Shown here: positions 21,371 through 33,840 of the stretch, in pieces
Layout of the letters: each line of letters starts with the position of its first letter
Position numbering within the stretch: the first letter of the stretch is position 1
NCBI GenBank assembly: GCA_015852425.1
Contig: JAAAIG010000011.1
Location: 1-54,529, forward strand
Length of the DNA: 54,529 nt
Direction: 5' to 3'
Source of the DNA: Gryganskiella cystojenkinii
Lineage: Eukaryota > Mortierellomycota > Mortierellomycetes > Mortierellales > Mortierellaceae
Translations under genes and position numbers: made by a program
The notes under the pieces: model-generated
The model's input: only the letters and a program-made list of their open reading frames with translations
Told to the model about the DNA's origin: nothing
Databases searched by the model: none

Positions 21371-24243
21371 ATGACGGCCGGTAAGAATGATGCAACAGTA
21401 TCTTGGCAAAGCTCTGTTCTCTCTCTTTTTTTTTTTTTTTTTTTTTTTGCCACCATTTACACTCACATGCGAACGCTTTTTTGCGTTCACTCTTTTGTGG
21501 CCTCGACACCTTTCTTGGATTGCCTTGAGGGAGAAGGTCTTTTGGTATCAAAAAGATCTGCCTTCCAAAGTGACCTAGACTCTGACCCCCCAACATGAAA
21601 ACCCTTTTTCAATCTCGTTGTGTGTGAACAAAAAACGACGCAACCCTTTGACGGTCGTCAATGTTTTTTCAACTAACCGAACTAACAATGGACTTGTCCC
21701 CTTTTGATCTTATTTTTTGTTCTTTTTTTCTTTGTTCGTCCTGTCCTTTTTTGTTCGGCCGTCCTTCCTTTTTTGCGCCTTCCCGCCAAAAAAAAAAAAA
21801 AAAAAAAAAATCCCCCGATTATCGTTCTTTTTGTCTAGACATGAGTGCGGTTTTCAGTAGGAAACGAAAGGAGTTGCACCAGGACGTCCCAGAGATTCTT
21901 GACTCCGTCCTGACCTCTCAAGGGTCTTCTTCGTCTTCGTCCTCCTCCTCGACCCCTCCCCTGTCGGCAGGATCCACCTCTTCTTCCCCCTTCCCATCTT
22001 CTCTGACACAGATGCACTCCCAGACGCAACAGCAACATCATCAGGAACAACAACAACAGCAGCAGCCTCACTCCCGGCTGGATGTTGGTGAGGACGCGTC
22101 CACTTTCTTGACTCATCGCAACAAACGCCCCCGAAATTCTTATTTCGTCAGGGACGAGAATTCAGATATGAGTATCGTCATCCCCGACGATGATGATGTT
22201 GTTGCAGACGATCACAACAGGGACGAGCCTGACGTGCTTATCCTCTCGAGCGCACCGCCTCCACAAACCTCCAGAGTTATTGTCATCCCTGATGAGGAAG
22301 AAGTTGCCTCTGAGCTCAGCAAGACGAACGGTAACGAATCTCTGTCCCTAATCACACAGAACCGGATCTCGGAACCCCAATCCGCTGAGATCCTGTTTAA
22401 AGGTCGAACCTCTCCCGCAGCCTCATCGTCGTCCCGTCATGTCGATCACTCTGACACTCCTGTTGCCACCGCCGCTCTGTCCCAAGAGTCTAGTTCATTC
22501 CCTTCTTCTACTGTGGTCCGTGCGTCGCCAGAGGCTCCCGCGGATTGTGAGCAGGACAAAGACACTGCTCTTCACCACGGGACCAACGAGTCTAACCATG
22601 TTTCCCGGGTCGATGTCGCCCTTCCTGAATCGGTTACTGCTGTAGTGTCCGAAACAGAACATGGTACTCACCAACACACATCTACTGTGCCAAAAAATGT
22701 CACTCGCTCAACCGGAGCTTCAGAGAACCTTGCCCCAAACCCCAGAGAGGACGCCAGTGCTCAGCAAGGGACATCATCTAACGTCCGCAACACTCGGCCC
22801 GAGGTCGTTGCTGAGACCCGTGGTGCTGATCAAGAGACATCTACCGTGATCAATGGTTCCCGACATGACATTCACCCTGAACATACTCCTCATTCCCCCG
22901 AGATTACCGCCGTCACCTCGCAGGAAATTGTATCATCTACCTCTGCATCCAGCGAGATTGTTCATCGTCGTGCGCGCCAATCGGTACCTACATCTGAGGA
23001 AGTCATCATCGTTGGATCGATCGACTCTCTCAACTCTCAGCTCAACGGTCGTCAGGGTAACGGTCACTGCCTCGAATCGGCCGTCAATATCGACTCTGAC
23101 TATGGCGGTGACGACCGCGACACTGACGATGAAGAAGATGAAGAGGTTGTCATCTTGGATGTGAGACGGCCAGGACCGCGTCTTCCCTGGGACTACCCTG
23201 CCCCTGACAACCTGCCCCGCGTTCCAGGTGTTCCTCGTCTGCGCGATTTCTCGCTCCCATCTCTGCAACGATTGTCCTCCAGATCGGCAGACCTCCTTGA
23301 ACGACAAGCCCGTCGACGAAACAACCGATTCGGATCCCTTGAGAGCGAGGACGCTGACGAGGATGAAGACGAGGATCGATATGGCCGTGACACGACCCGA
23401 ATCGATAACGAGGTTCGAGAAGAGCTGTTGGACGAGAATCATCCTTGGGCCCAGGGTCCCATCGAATTGATCCGTACAGGAACATCGACACCAAGTCGCC
23501 AACGCCTTCACAGTGCTGAACGAAGAGCATCTTCTGTCTCGTCCACACAGCTCGTCACGGATGGTGCCGATGCGGATGATTTGCTCGACGATGTTGATTA
23601 CCCCGACCATGAGAGTGATGATGATGGCCATGACGGCAATGAGCATGACGATACGGATGGTGGAGACGACGAAGGAGACGACGATGAGAGGACTGAATTA
23701 TCAGTGACTCGATCAGATACCTGGGCGACAACCTTGGTACAACGGATGCATGGCCAAGTGACGCGGTCGTCGACAGCCCCAATTCTGAGATCACCCCCGC
23801 TTCGAGCTCGATCACCGTTCTCCTTCCCAACTGTGCGACCTATCGGAGACGGTCGACACAACAATGGGCCGATCGTGGCCAGAGCACCAAGTCCTGTCCC
23901 TCTGATCTTGAGTCGAAATGACATTTCCCGTTCACGTCCGGGACAAGACAGAGAAGATGGCGAGGAGATAACATTCCGGGCTGCTCAGTTGTCACCACCG
24001 CCGCCACGACGAGCTCGAGCTTCGACCCATGACTCTCATCAATGGCCATCTCTGCATTTGAAGTGTCCGATTTGCCTCCGATTGCCGACCGAGCCGACAA
24101 CGACGCGATGCGGCCACTTGTTCTGCCGAGATTGTATTGAACAAGCCCGAGCGCATGGTGGCAGCAGATCCAGTGCCAAATGCCCGACCTGTCGTGCTCC
24201 GCTCCAGGGTCTCCAGCACATGGAATTTTCCAGAGGCTGCTGA
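21371..24243 (+). CDS. RING-finger E3 ubiquitin ligase with SUMO-interaction-like motifs
   Basis: Two exons, 21371-21380 and 21839-24243, give about 804 residues; an unspliced start at ATG 21841 would lose only MTAD. The C-terminus is a C3HC4 RING at 746-788: CPIC, then C-G-H-L-F-C-R-D-C, then CPTC. A RING recruits E2~ubiquitin. The rest is disordered: Ser and His/Gln runs near 25-80, then acidic stretches (DDDD, EDADEDEDED). Several hydrophobic cores beside acidic or Ser residues resemble SUMO-interaction motifs: SIVIPDDDD (115), VLILSS (136), VIVIPDEEE (150), VIIVGS (392) and VVILDV after DEEDEE (440). Multiple N-terminal SIMs plus a C-terminal RING is the layout of SUMO-targeted ubiquitin ligases such as RNF4, Arkadia and Slx5/Slx8. 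The RING call is firm; the STUbL role is inference. Confidence 0.85.
21426..21810 (+). repeat. Paired T23 and A23 homopolymers in the RING gene intron
   Basis: The intron 21381-21838 contains an uninterrupted run of 23 T (21426-21448) and an uninterrupted run of 23 A (21788-21810), about 340 bases apart. In the transcript these are perfectly complementary. Homopolymer length is error-prone in sequencing, so the equal lengths could be chance. Confidence 0.7.
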
Positions 24244-24454
24244 TTGATCTGGCAGCGCCTCTCCCATTTGTTTTCATTTTGCTCTATTATATTTTTTTTT
24301 TTTTTGTACAAGATAGCTTTATGTAAAGCTCCATTTCTTTTCACCTGTCTTTCTTTTTGCCTCTCCTTTGTATCATACTCGCCATAGCATCCATGCAACC
24401 ATACTTTTATACTCTCAGCGCTTCGTTTGTACATAATATTGTTAATCCAAAAAA

Positions 24455-24759
24455 AATAAAAAATTCTTCAGTGCCTCATGATTTGGATTTGTCATGGAGA
24501 CCATAGAGTTCTCAGTATTCAATATTTTTGTGGTTTTTTTAAGGGCACTTACTCTAGGCAATGGACGCAACCATGACGATGTTGACTCTCGACATTGATC
24601 TTCAAGGAGGATTTTTTTTTTTTTATTTTTGCACCCGCAGCAGCAGGTTCCAGTAATGTCAATCGCAGAATCCCCAAAAAATGAGTGTGTGAACCGACCT
24701 GACAAAAAAACTGTGAAATTTCTTCCTCCTCATTTTCATTTTTTTTTTTTGTGTTTATT
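24455..24759. terminator. Poly(A) signals of the convergent RING and TF genes
   Basis: AATAAA at 24455-24460 (+) is 212 bases after the RING stop. On the - strand, AATAAA at 24759-24754 is 18 bases after the transcription factor stop. The 533 bases between the two stops hold no other gene. Confidence 0.45.
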
Positions 24760-24776
24760 TCGTCTGCTATCAATGT

Positions 24777-25272
24777 CTAAAACTTTTGAAGACCTGCACT
24801 AGCAATATACAGGTTCCACTCATCCCAATCGATCGTGTTGGGCATGCCAAAGAATGGGTTCGGGACTGCCATCAAATTCGCGTTTTGGGTTGCTGTCGAT
24901 GAAGACACTGATGAGGTCGTGGTTGTGTCCTGAGGGAACAAGGGCAGACTTGAGTAATCCTCCATCACACTCGGAATTGCAGACGTGCCTGGTTTGGACA
25001 TGGCCGATCCATTGTTGTTATTGCTGCTACTGCCACCAAAATTGTACACCGAGCCCGCGTCCATAGTCTGCATGCCCGTTGAGGTGCTCATCTGAGGCTG
25101 CTGCTGTTGTTGTTGGTGCAGCTGGGGCTGGGGCTGAGTCTGTTGCTGTTGATTCTGGAACTGTTGTGACAGACCCAACGAAGAATCAAGTGCTTGTGGC
25201 TGTTGCTGCTGCTGACCAAATCCAGTCTGCGGACCATACATCTGGGACTGGAACATCTGGGAAAACTGTTGC

Positions 25273-25303
<31 letters not shown>

Positions 25304-28300
25304 GCTGCTGCTGTGGCTGCACCGGGGTCTGCTTTTGACTCACAGAGGTAGTTGGTACAGCCGATTGTCCGCTACGACCCTGAAGAGCCAGCGATGACGA
25401 GAACAGCGGTGTAGCCGAGAAGGACTGCAACTGTTGCAATTCCTGCTGTTGCGCCATCTGAAGTTGTTGTTGAGCCATCATCTGTTCATAATCCATGAAC
25501 GCCTGACCCTGCGCAAACATGCCCGGCGTGGTCAAGGACGAGAAAGTAAAGACATCTGGCATCGAGTGGAGACTGTCGTTGACATCCATCGGCGGCGACG
25601 GCGACGAGCTCGATCCCGACTGGAAGAGGAGAGAGTTTCGCTGCGAGGTCGGCTTGCGTGTCTTCTTCATGGGTCGAGTGGCGGCATGGTGTTGCGTACC
25701 AGAAGTAGCTGAGGCGCTGTTACTTCCATGAGACTTTGATGTGGTTGATGAAGAAGAGTGAGGTCCATGGTCAGGTACCGCTGCTGATGACGTGTCGGAT
25801 TCACCATTGATACTGATCGTCTCAGGGACCATATCCGTCGACTCTGGGTTGTGGACCGTCGCCGCCATTGGGGAAGATCCTGGCGTTGAAGAGCTGGAGG
25901 ATGGCGTCTGCGGCGCGCCTGTAAAATTCTTGGGTGCAAAAAGTAAAGTACCCCCCGACGGGTGATTTTGGTCTCGGAGGATAATCGGGCATGGGACACC
26001 GTAGGATTTCGCCATAATGACCGGTTCCATGTCTCGACCCTCGACCTTGTACTCGTCAAAGTTGAGATGTGCGCACATGAGGTCCTCCATTATTGAAGCA
26101 AACTTGGCAGCCATGAACCAGCGAGAGCCCATATGTTTCAGGAACGTGATGCCCTTGACCAGGTTCTTTCGTGCTTGGGCTTGAAGACGCTGGTCGACAG
26201 AGGCCGAGTTGGTGAGGTGAATCAAAGATGAGGTGAGGATCTCATAAGTTGTAAAAGTCCAGGTGAACTTGAGGTTATCGCCCTCAGCCATCTTTTCTGC
26301 CAGGTGTGTGATCGAGTTGGCGGCAGAAATGCAGATGTTGAGGGATGGGATCGACTGTGAGAGGTTGGACTTTGTCAGCGAGGTGGGTACCATGTAAGGA
26401 CGATGCAGCAGAATCAGGGCCGAGTCTAATATTTCGGATTGACAAATAAAAAGAGCATATTGATTAGACTCTGCACAGCAAAACAAACAAAGAAAGAAAA
26501 ATAAAAAGGCGGATAAGAGAGGTGACTTACAATAGGAGCTGTGGATCATGGCCACCAAATGGTTGATCTTGACGGTACCATTGGCAACGGCCTCGTGGTC
26601 GTACTTCAGCTGAGGAGGCAGGGAGAGTAGCCACTTGGTGAGCTTGGTATCTAGTTCTGAAACGGTCGCGTTGATCTGTTCAGGGCTTTGATGTCGAGTC
26701 GTCGCTGCATAGACTCGGCGGAGGATATGACCCAAAATCTGGGCCAATTTGATGGATTCCATAAAGTAACCGAGCGCGAACGAGGATTCTTCCTTGATCT
26801 TATCATTATTCTCGTGAGGTGAAGGAGCGTTTCCATCGGCGTCAGCCCAATCCTGCTCGACCGGCGAGGGATAGTCGACATCACAATCACTATCATCGAT
26901 CGCTGGAGGTCGACCCATCGAGGCACTAACCCATCGGTCCATGACATAGCATATCCACCAGAGTCGCTTGCGGATCTCGGTCTCGAGTGGTGGTAAATGC
27001 CAACGCGCAGCGTTACGATGCATTCCCATATCCTGAGCCATACGCGTAGCCATGCCCAGCATGACCCAGACGCGCCCACCACACTTGGCACTCATGAATC
27101 GGTATGTAACCATAAGCAACAAGGCCTGGATCGAGGAGAGTCGGGGCAACTCGTATTCGATATCGACTAACCGCTTTGCGCGAGCAAAATATTCGTCGCC
27201 AAAACCTTCAGGATCGTGACCTAAGCCAACAATCTCGGGATGGTCCGAGAATCGAGAAGCGACGGCAAACATGGCGTTAAGAAGGACGACAGGTGGTCGT
27301 TTCTCGGGATCCGCGTTTCGATATTGGCGCATAAATGTTGGCTTGTGAAGCACGGGCATGTTGGGGTGAACGTAGGCAAAGTAAGTCTCGATCAAGTGCT
27401 CGGCCAGATCGCGAGGAGGTAGTGGCATACCGGCTGCCATTTGCGCTACTGTTGCATCCATTTGGAGGAGCCAATCCTGGTGGTCCTTGACCCTGGCGGG
27501 AACCATGAGATAGCCGTTCTTGAGAATCTGGTTCTTTTGCAACATATCGATACCGGAACTGTTACCAAGATATTTAATAAAGCCGCCGTCATCCAAGCTC
27601 ATAGTATCGAGGCTCTCTGAGAGGGCGTTGATCTTTTCCCTAGCGTCCCTGTCAAAAGGGAGGACCTCTTCTTCGTCCTCGGATTTGACGGGGTCGACAT
27701 GAGTAGAAGAGGAGGAGATATCGGTTGACGGTGACATGGAGGCATTGTGGTGTTGGTTATGATGGATTGAGGAGATAAGCGGAGTGTCGGGAGAGTGTGG
27801 GACCCAATTGTCTGCGGAATCAAGGTCGTCGTCCTGATCGTCTCTCCAGCTATCGAGGTCCGATTTTGGTCGATCTCCAGTCTGGACAAGACCCCCGAGG
27901 AGATTCTCCATCCGGTGTAGCCTGTTTTCCAGCGCCTCGATATAACCCTTGGGAGGACCTCTCTTCTTAGCCGAGTCATTGAATCTGCAGCCAAACCATG
28001 ATTGAAGACAGAGCAGAATAATATCAATAAGAGGTCAGAAAAAAACATTCACGAAATCAGTAATACGTTATGTTGCTTTCTTCTGCCTATCCAGTCTTCC
28101 ACCCTTCCATGAGGATAAAGGTGAAAAAAAAATGAAGTTGTTTTGCGCCAGGAGAAACAGTCGGTTTTCTTTTTTTAAAGCCGAGGAAAAAAGTGATTCC
28201 AAGACCCGAGGGTAAAAAATAAAAAAGGGTCGAGGATGATTGTCGTTGATTCAGATAGTGTTTTGGTAAAAAAAAAAAAAGTTAAACTTACGTGCACTGA

Positions 28301-28923
28301 AAGCCAAAGGTTGTGCAGTTGGTACAGGAAGGTTGAAGTCCGTCACATCGAACTTTTTTTCTTCGGCAAGTGTCGCTGTTTGTTGTTGAGGGGAGAGAGA
28401 GATATTGTGACAGGGGGAGAACAGAGAGAGAGACGGTCAACGAGAACGAGGAACGATTGAAGGGGTTGATTGAGAAAGCACGTAACAAGGCATAGGAGCA
28501 AAGGAAAGGAAAAGTGTCGGTCAGTAAGATTATTTTGAAAAAACAATGATAAACTACAAAAAAATGAAGTGGTTGGTGTCTGAGAGGAACAGAACGCAGA
28601 GAAGAACTGAAGATAACCTCACTTCCAAGAAGCGGGAGGAGAGAACAAGATAAAACAAGAACTGGGCTTGTTACTGAGCCAGGGATCAGAGGATTGACGA
28701 ATTATCGAATCAGGGTACAATAGAAAAGGGTTCTGATTATACGAAAGTGAGAGGTCCAAAGTGAAAGCGAAGTCGTTGTGGGTGTACTTGCTCCTGGCTC
28801 AAGAGAGTTGAGAAGGGTCAAATAGTATTAGGTGTGTAACAACAATAATAAGACGAGAGGCACCAACCATGCTCGAGAGACCCGTCTTCGCTTTGCGTCG
28901 AGTTGCTCTTGTGTCGACGACAT
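24777..28923 (-). CDS. Zn2Cys6 fungal-specific transcription factor
   Basis: Four exons (28923-28868, 28375-28292, 27984-26531, 26425-24777) give about 1,080 residues. After splicing, the N-terminus reads RRRVSRACDTCRRKKVRCDG and then CTNCTTFGFQC, a complete zinc binuclear cluster with all six cysteines. The usual basic linker and short coiled coil follow (KKRGPPKGYIEALENRL). The middle holds the fungal-specific regulatory domain (HPNMPVLHKPTF, RKRLWWICYVMDRWVSASMG, RPPAIDDSDCDVDYP). The third intron is open in frame; removing it restores HSSYYSALILLHRPYM, which matches the family. The C-terminal third is disordered and glutamine-rich, with an uninterrupted run of about 17 Gln near 25267-25315, probably an activation region. 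The target genes cannot be told from sequence. The first cysteine codon is split by intron 1. Confidence 0.93.
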
Positions 28924-29672
28924 GTTCAGTTACTTGGTGAGACAATGAAAAGAGATAATAAGAACAGAGTGTTGAGAAATGAAATAGGAATGAGAGAGAG
29001 AGAGAGAGGAGAGAAGGGTGAAGGAGAGAGGACGTGATGAGAAATGAAAATGACAGTGGCAGTTGACCCAACGACGAGATGACAGGCTAGGAGACAAAGC
29101 GAATGATGCGCAAGAAAGGAGAGAAGAAGGGAAGGGAGATAGTGGAGGGAGCTTTTATTGCTGTTGTGTTGTTGGTAGCCAAGAAAGGCAAAAAAAAAAG
29201 AAAAGAAAAAAAAAATTAAGCAAATCAAAGCGCAAAGCGCAGCAGGGGAGCGCAGGCAGTCGAAGATTACGAAAAAAAAAAAAAAAAAGGGAGTGACTGT
29301 TTCTTGGAAGCAAACTTTTTCTCAGAACCCTGTCATGTCAGGATATCAACGGTCGCGCTTCACCGTCTAATTCGATGGAGCAGACGTCGAGTACGCGAAT
29401 TGGCTCAGCTGCTCTTTTTCGAGCTCCATCATTCACACACACGCGCATGCTCAATGCTGAGTCTGTCTGTTCACTCCGTCTTTTTTTTCTTTGTCTATTT
29501 TTTCCCTTCGCCATCTATTATCACATTGCAGCATCATTGATTCATTCGTTCATTGGTGACCAATTCAACTTTCTTTCTTCTATTCCTTCTTTTCTTGAAT
29601 ATCAAACAACCTACAACCATTCCTTCCATCAAGACTCGCACTCTCCTAGCCGTCGTCGCTGCTCTCTTGGCC
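28924..29672. other. Divergent promoter between the TF and TBC genes
   Basis: No gene is recognisable. There is a short GA repeat near 28993-29010 and A-rich runs at 29190-29290. On the TF sense strand the stretch next to its start is pyrimidine-rich; on the + strand 29470-29640 is pyrimidine-rich before the TBC gene. Confidence 0.45.
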
Positions 29673-31848
29673 ATGACGCGCGCAAGACAGCTTCAACAAA
29701 GCTACCTCAAGGGAAAATCCAACAGCTTCGCTACCAAGGCATCCTCTTCAATTCGTCACCGTAAACCCAGGACAAAGGACGCGCTCGCTCAGGAGAAACG
29801 GATCCGACAACTCGATGAGGCCATCGTCACAGGTGACATCACTGCCTTGAGAAGACTCTCTGTCACCGGTCCCGGATTCGCAAACGATGGTATCCGTCGT
29901 CGAGCATGGTAACCATAACCTGATGTTTTGTCCCTCGGACACAAACATGTGATTTTCATTATTTTTGCTGTTATTTTTGCCACGCGCTTACAACCACTTT
30001 TCGCCACGATTGAAAATAAAATATAACCAGGCCATTGTTGTTAAGGACTCATGTACCAAGGAGAGAAACCGCAACCGGTAAGCATCCTCCTACTGCATTA
30101 GAAATGGTAAGCTGATCATTGAGCTTAATGTTGATCGAGAACTATTTTTTTTTTTTTTTTTGCCTTTCAAATGTATACGACAGAGCAACACAAAGACGAG
30201 TCGCAGGTTGAACTCGATGTCATTCGATCATTTACGCATCTCTCCAGCAATACGAGTACGTTTTTTTCAGATTTGGGGACTAAGTATTGGAGTCTAAAGG
30301 CATTCACTCAAGGACAAAAGTCTGATAGCATTGCTCGGTCCTTTCCCCAATTGTTTAGAGACGAGAGAGTCAGTCAAGAAACAGAAACAGTCTGAACTTC
30401 AGGAAGTCATCATGGATGTCCTTCAGAGGCACCGCAAGCTTGCATACTATCAGGCAAGTGGGATAGCTAACCTTCTCTCTCTTTTTTTGGATGTACGCAC
30501 TTGGCGACCTTATTAAACTAATCAACTAATCATTATCCTACTTCAAATTTTTAACTTTTTAGGGTTTCCACGATGTCTGCACGACACTCTTGATCGTGTT
30601 GGGCAAGGAAGCGGCCACACTAGCGGCAGAAACCCTGGCCATGTTCTTCTTCAGGGACTGCATGCTGGATAATCTCGAACCTGTCCTGGATCAGCTGTCA
30701 CTCATGACCGCTCTTTTGAAACTAGAGGATCCGGAAGTTCAAGCGTTTTTAGACAAGTAAGAGGGCGGATTTAAGCAGGACTCTCGGATCGGTGTCTGGA
30801 TGTTGAACCTAAACTTCTATGCGGACTATCTAACGCGCGACTTTTTATGTTCTTGAAAACCATAGATCAGACACGCTTCCGTTCTTCCCATTGAGTTGGG
30901 TGATTACCTGGTGCGCCCACGACCTGAATGACTTTGCCAAAGTTGCCCGCCTGTACGATTTTCTGATCTGTTTCAATCCACTGATGTCCGTCTACCTCAC
31001 AGCGGCGGTAAGGAATAGGCCGAGAACACTCTCGGATTGGCTCATGTTGAATGATATTTCCTCGCCAACATGCTCATATTTGGCTCTTTCGTTTACGGTG
31101 CTAGGTGGTCATATCTCGAAGAGAGGAACTCTTTGAAATCGAGTGCGATAATGCCATGGTCCACACCTTCCTTACAAAATTCCCTAAGGATGTGAATTTG
31201 GAACGCATCATCTCACACGCGCATGAGCTTTACACGACATACCCTCCTGAATCTCTTCAAAACCACACAGAGAACTGGCTGGACGAAAAGTAAGGGTTCT
31301 ACCTCGATCGCGATATTGCTCTTCATTTCGGCACGCAAGTACGATGGACGTGATTTTGTTGTTCATTTTTGCTTACCAACTGTCTCTTCTCGTTCGTTCT
31401 CACTTTTAATATGTTGTGATCTGCGCAGTTCTTGTGTAAACACGTTCAGCAAGCCAGGGACTAGCCTTTATAACGATCAGAACGGGAAAACGAATTTGAC
31501 CGCTGTCGACTTTGGCCCGATTGATGCCCTTTTGAGCAAACCGAGGGTCAAAAGGACCAAGGAGACCTCGGTACTCTCAAAATATTCTCCTTCTGCTCTT
31601 CAAAAGTATCGTCGTAACATGGCCACGATGGTGGCATTCTCTGCGGCCTCTGTGGGCACAGCTGCGCTTCTCCTGATGAACTCGGCCATGTTTAGGTAAG
31701 ATCGACTTTCCTTTGCCTTGCCAATTGGCTCAAACACAGGATGGGTAAAATTGAAAACGAAAAAAAAAAAGAAACGGTGGTGCCCATTTCTAACGCTCCT
31801 TCCTTCTTTCTTTGTAGAGAATGGCTCGCAAACTCAGGTCTTCGTTAA
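29673..31848 (+). CDS. TBC-domain Rab GTPase-activating protein, TBC1D20/Gyp8 type
   Basis: TBC proteins switch off Rab GTPases; TBC1D20 and Gyp8 act on Rab1/Ypt1 at the ER. Nine exons (29673-29908, 30031-30077, 30184-30255, 30359-30453, 30563-30756, 30866-31007, 31105-31289, 31429-31695, 31818-31848) give 422 residues; human TBC1D20 has 403. Both catalytic fingers are visible: the arginine finger in VELDVIRS (D106, R109) and the glutamine finger in YYQGFHDV (Q150). The regions FFPLSWVITWCAHDLNDF, VARLYDFLICFNPLMSVYL and VVISRREELFEIECD follow TBC1D20 closely. Residues near 395-415 form a hydrophobic segment just before the C-terminus (EWLANSGLR), fitting a tail anchor as in TBC1D20. Intron 4 begins with GC rather than GT exactly after the catalytic Gln codon; no GT alternative keeps the conserved frame. 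Confidence 0.93.
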
Positions 31849-32082
31849 CACCACATAAGGCCTCTGCGGCCCAAATGGACATCGGCTCACCCGTAATACA
31901 CTCTTCAAGATCAAAAAAAAAATCTCTTCCAGTTGACGAAGGTTACCCCCTTCTGTTATGGTACATGGGTGGTATTTATTAATGAGTGGAGTGAGATCTG
32001 GATAAGGAAGGGGATAATTCACAAATCGATAGTGGCAAAGAAATATGAAAGACAAAAACACCTCTCTTGGACATCTTTTTTT

Positions 32083-33017
32083 TTAAACGACAGCGACAAA
32101 GTCGCCCTCAACACCCTCCTGCATGACGGCGGCGTGTCCAAGGATCGTGACAGCGCTAGCACCGACGATCCAAAAGACTGTGCCTAACGTGGAGCTGAAG
32201 AAGAACAAGGGGATGGCGACACAGATAAGAGCGGACTGGAGCTGACGAGGGTTCCAGGTGCTGGAACCGATGTTAATACCCTCTGGAGGTACCCGACTGA
32301 TAAAGTACATTCCTCCAACCACAAACGCTACACTGAACATCAACATGAAGTTGGTGATCCTATAGTTAGGAGAGAGCGAGAGAGATAGAATGCGAAGGTC
32401 AGTCAGGGTAATCAGACAGGACAAAAGAGGAGTGTTTTAACTCTGCCAAGACTTTCTTGGATGTTTGTCGTCCTTTGATCCTGTTGCTTCGTCCCTGTGC
32501 TCCTGTCCTGTACATTTTTTTTGTCTTGTGCTCCCTTGGTCTTCGAGACACATGCTCATGGTTTCCCCTATCCCTTTCTTGTTCCGCTGAAAATAGGCAC
32601 TTACAAGCTGTATGCGGTGATAGCGAGGAACATCAGAAGGTAGTTGCCCTGAAAGTAGGTGAGATTGTAGTTGAATCTGGAGGTGACGCCTAAACAAAAG
32701 AGAGAGAGAGAGAGAGAGAGAATAGAAGAATAAAAGTCAGTCTCCGGATTGGTATCGTGGGGCGAGGCAGGCTTTCATATCAAACCATTTCTGCTATCAA
32801 ACGTACTCGCGATGCCAGTGGGCTTGGAGAGTCTGTTGCGGTCAAAGAACTCGCTCGCGGGACGGAGGGAGGAGAGACGCTCCTCACGAAACTTTTGAAT
32901 GTAACCGAGCCCGAAAGCAGCGGCGGATGATGAGGCGGAGGAGACATCGGCTCCTGAAGGAAAAGAGCCCGAGAAGGGGTCTGAGGTTGGGACGGAAGAG
33001 TACGCTGGGGCAGACAT
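32083..33017 (-). CDS. PRA1/Yip3 family prenylated Rab acceptor
   Basis: Three exons (33017-32807, 32689-32605, 32359-32083) give 190 residues, normal for the family. PRA1 proteins are small ER/Golgi membrane proteins that bind prenylated Rabs and affect their delivery to membranes. The N-terminal 45 residues are Ser/Ala-rich and cytosolic. The core shows RFREERLSSLRP-like sequence (here KFREERLSSLRPASEFFD), then SRFNYNLTYFQGNYLLMFL with the conserved N-Y-x-Y/F-Q-G-N-Y motif, and two long hydrophobic hairpins. The - strand AATAAA at 31980-31975 is a likely poly(A) signal, 103 bases after the stop. Its 3' end converges with the TBC gene, also a Rab regulator; the pairing may be chance. Confidence 0.92.
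32699..32720. repeat. (AG)11 microsatellite in PRA1 intron 1
   Basis: Eleven AG units. Read on the gene's own strand it is (CT)11 placed just before the acceptor tttgtttag, so it serves as the polypyrimidine tract of that intron. Confidence 0.85.
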
Positions 33018-33840
33018 GTCTTGTACAGTTGGTGATGTCGAGTGCAGATGTTGAAAAGATTGATGGAACAAAAAAAAGAGAAGGATGTCAAGAAACCAGA
33101 TTGAGCTATTTATGGCCAACGAAATAGAGGGCGAAGGCAGGGTCACAGACCCTATTCTTGTGGTGGTGGGTCTGGGTTCCAATGTGCTCCAGTTGTGTTT
33201 GTCGTCGTGGCAAAATAGGAAGGTCAGAGACAATCCATTTTTTGTTTGTTTTTGTCTACAGCCACATTCCTCGTTTGCGGGCACAGTGCTGGGTCGACTC
33301 TTGGCCCTTTGGATCTTGCAGAAAATAAATAGCATTGGCAACAGCCTACACCTTGTTTTGAGCTTGGCAAACCCCGCTCCCCTAAGTGATCGTCGTGGCA
33401 TTCAAAGAACCACTGAAATCCTAGACAACAGGCTCCAGGCTCTTAAGTCACTATTGTCTTGAATCATGAAAAGAAGACGACCTGGTAACCCAGGATCAAA
33501 CTTGAATCTGCTAACATGTACGTTGCTCTCGGATTCCAGTCGGAACGCGACAAAAAAAAAAAGTCTTGAACCTCGTAGTCAGCTAGCTTGCCGAGATCGG
33601 ACATCTCATTTCTGTTTTTGCTTGCAGGCGTCCCCTTGGCAATCTTTAGAACTAGGAATCAACTGCTGCACGAACGAACGAACGGCGATAGATTTCTTAT
33701 TTCCCTCTCTACCTACTTTCGCTATTTCTATTTTTTTAGTTCCTAACCACTTACCCTGCACTCTCGTAACCTTCACATCCACTCTTTCCACTCTCTTTCT
33801 TTTATCTATCTTCATTTTTAGCCCGTCAAATAGATCCAAG
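33018..33840. other. Divergent promoter between PRA1 and the chitin-binding gene
   Basis: No gene is recognisable. Short frames around 33085-33462 lack conserved sequence. From about 33690 the + strand becomes pyrimidine-rich up to the next start codon, fitting the leader of the chitin-binding gene. Confidence 0.45.

Noticed and set aside
26426..26530. In-frame hydrophobic segment in the transcription factor read as a membrane helix
   Set aside because: It is a 105-base intron with gtaagt and tag borders; removing it restores the conserved YYSALILLHRP sequence.
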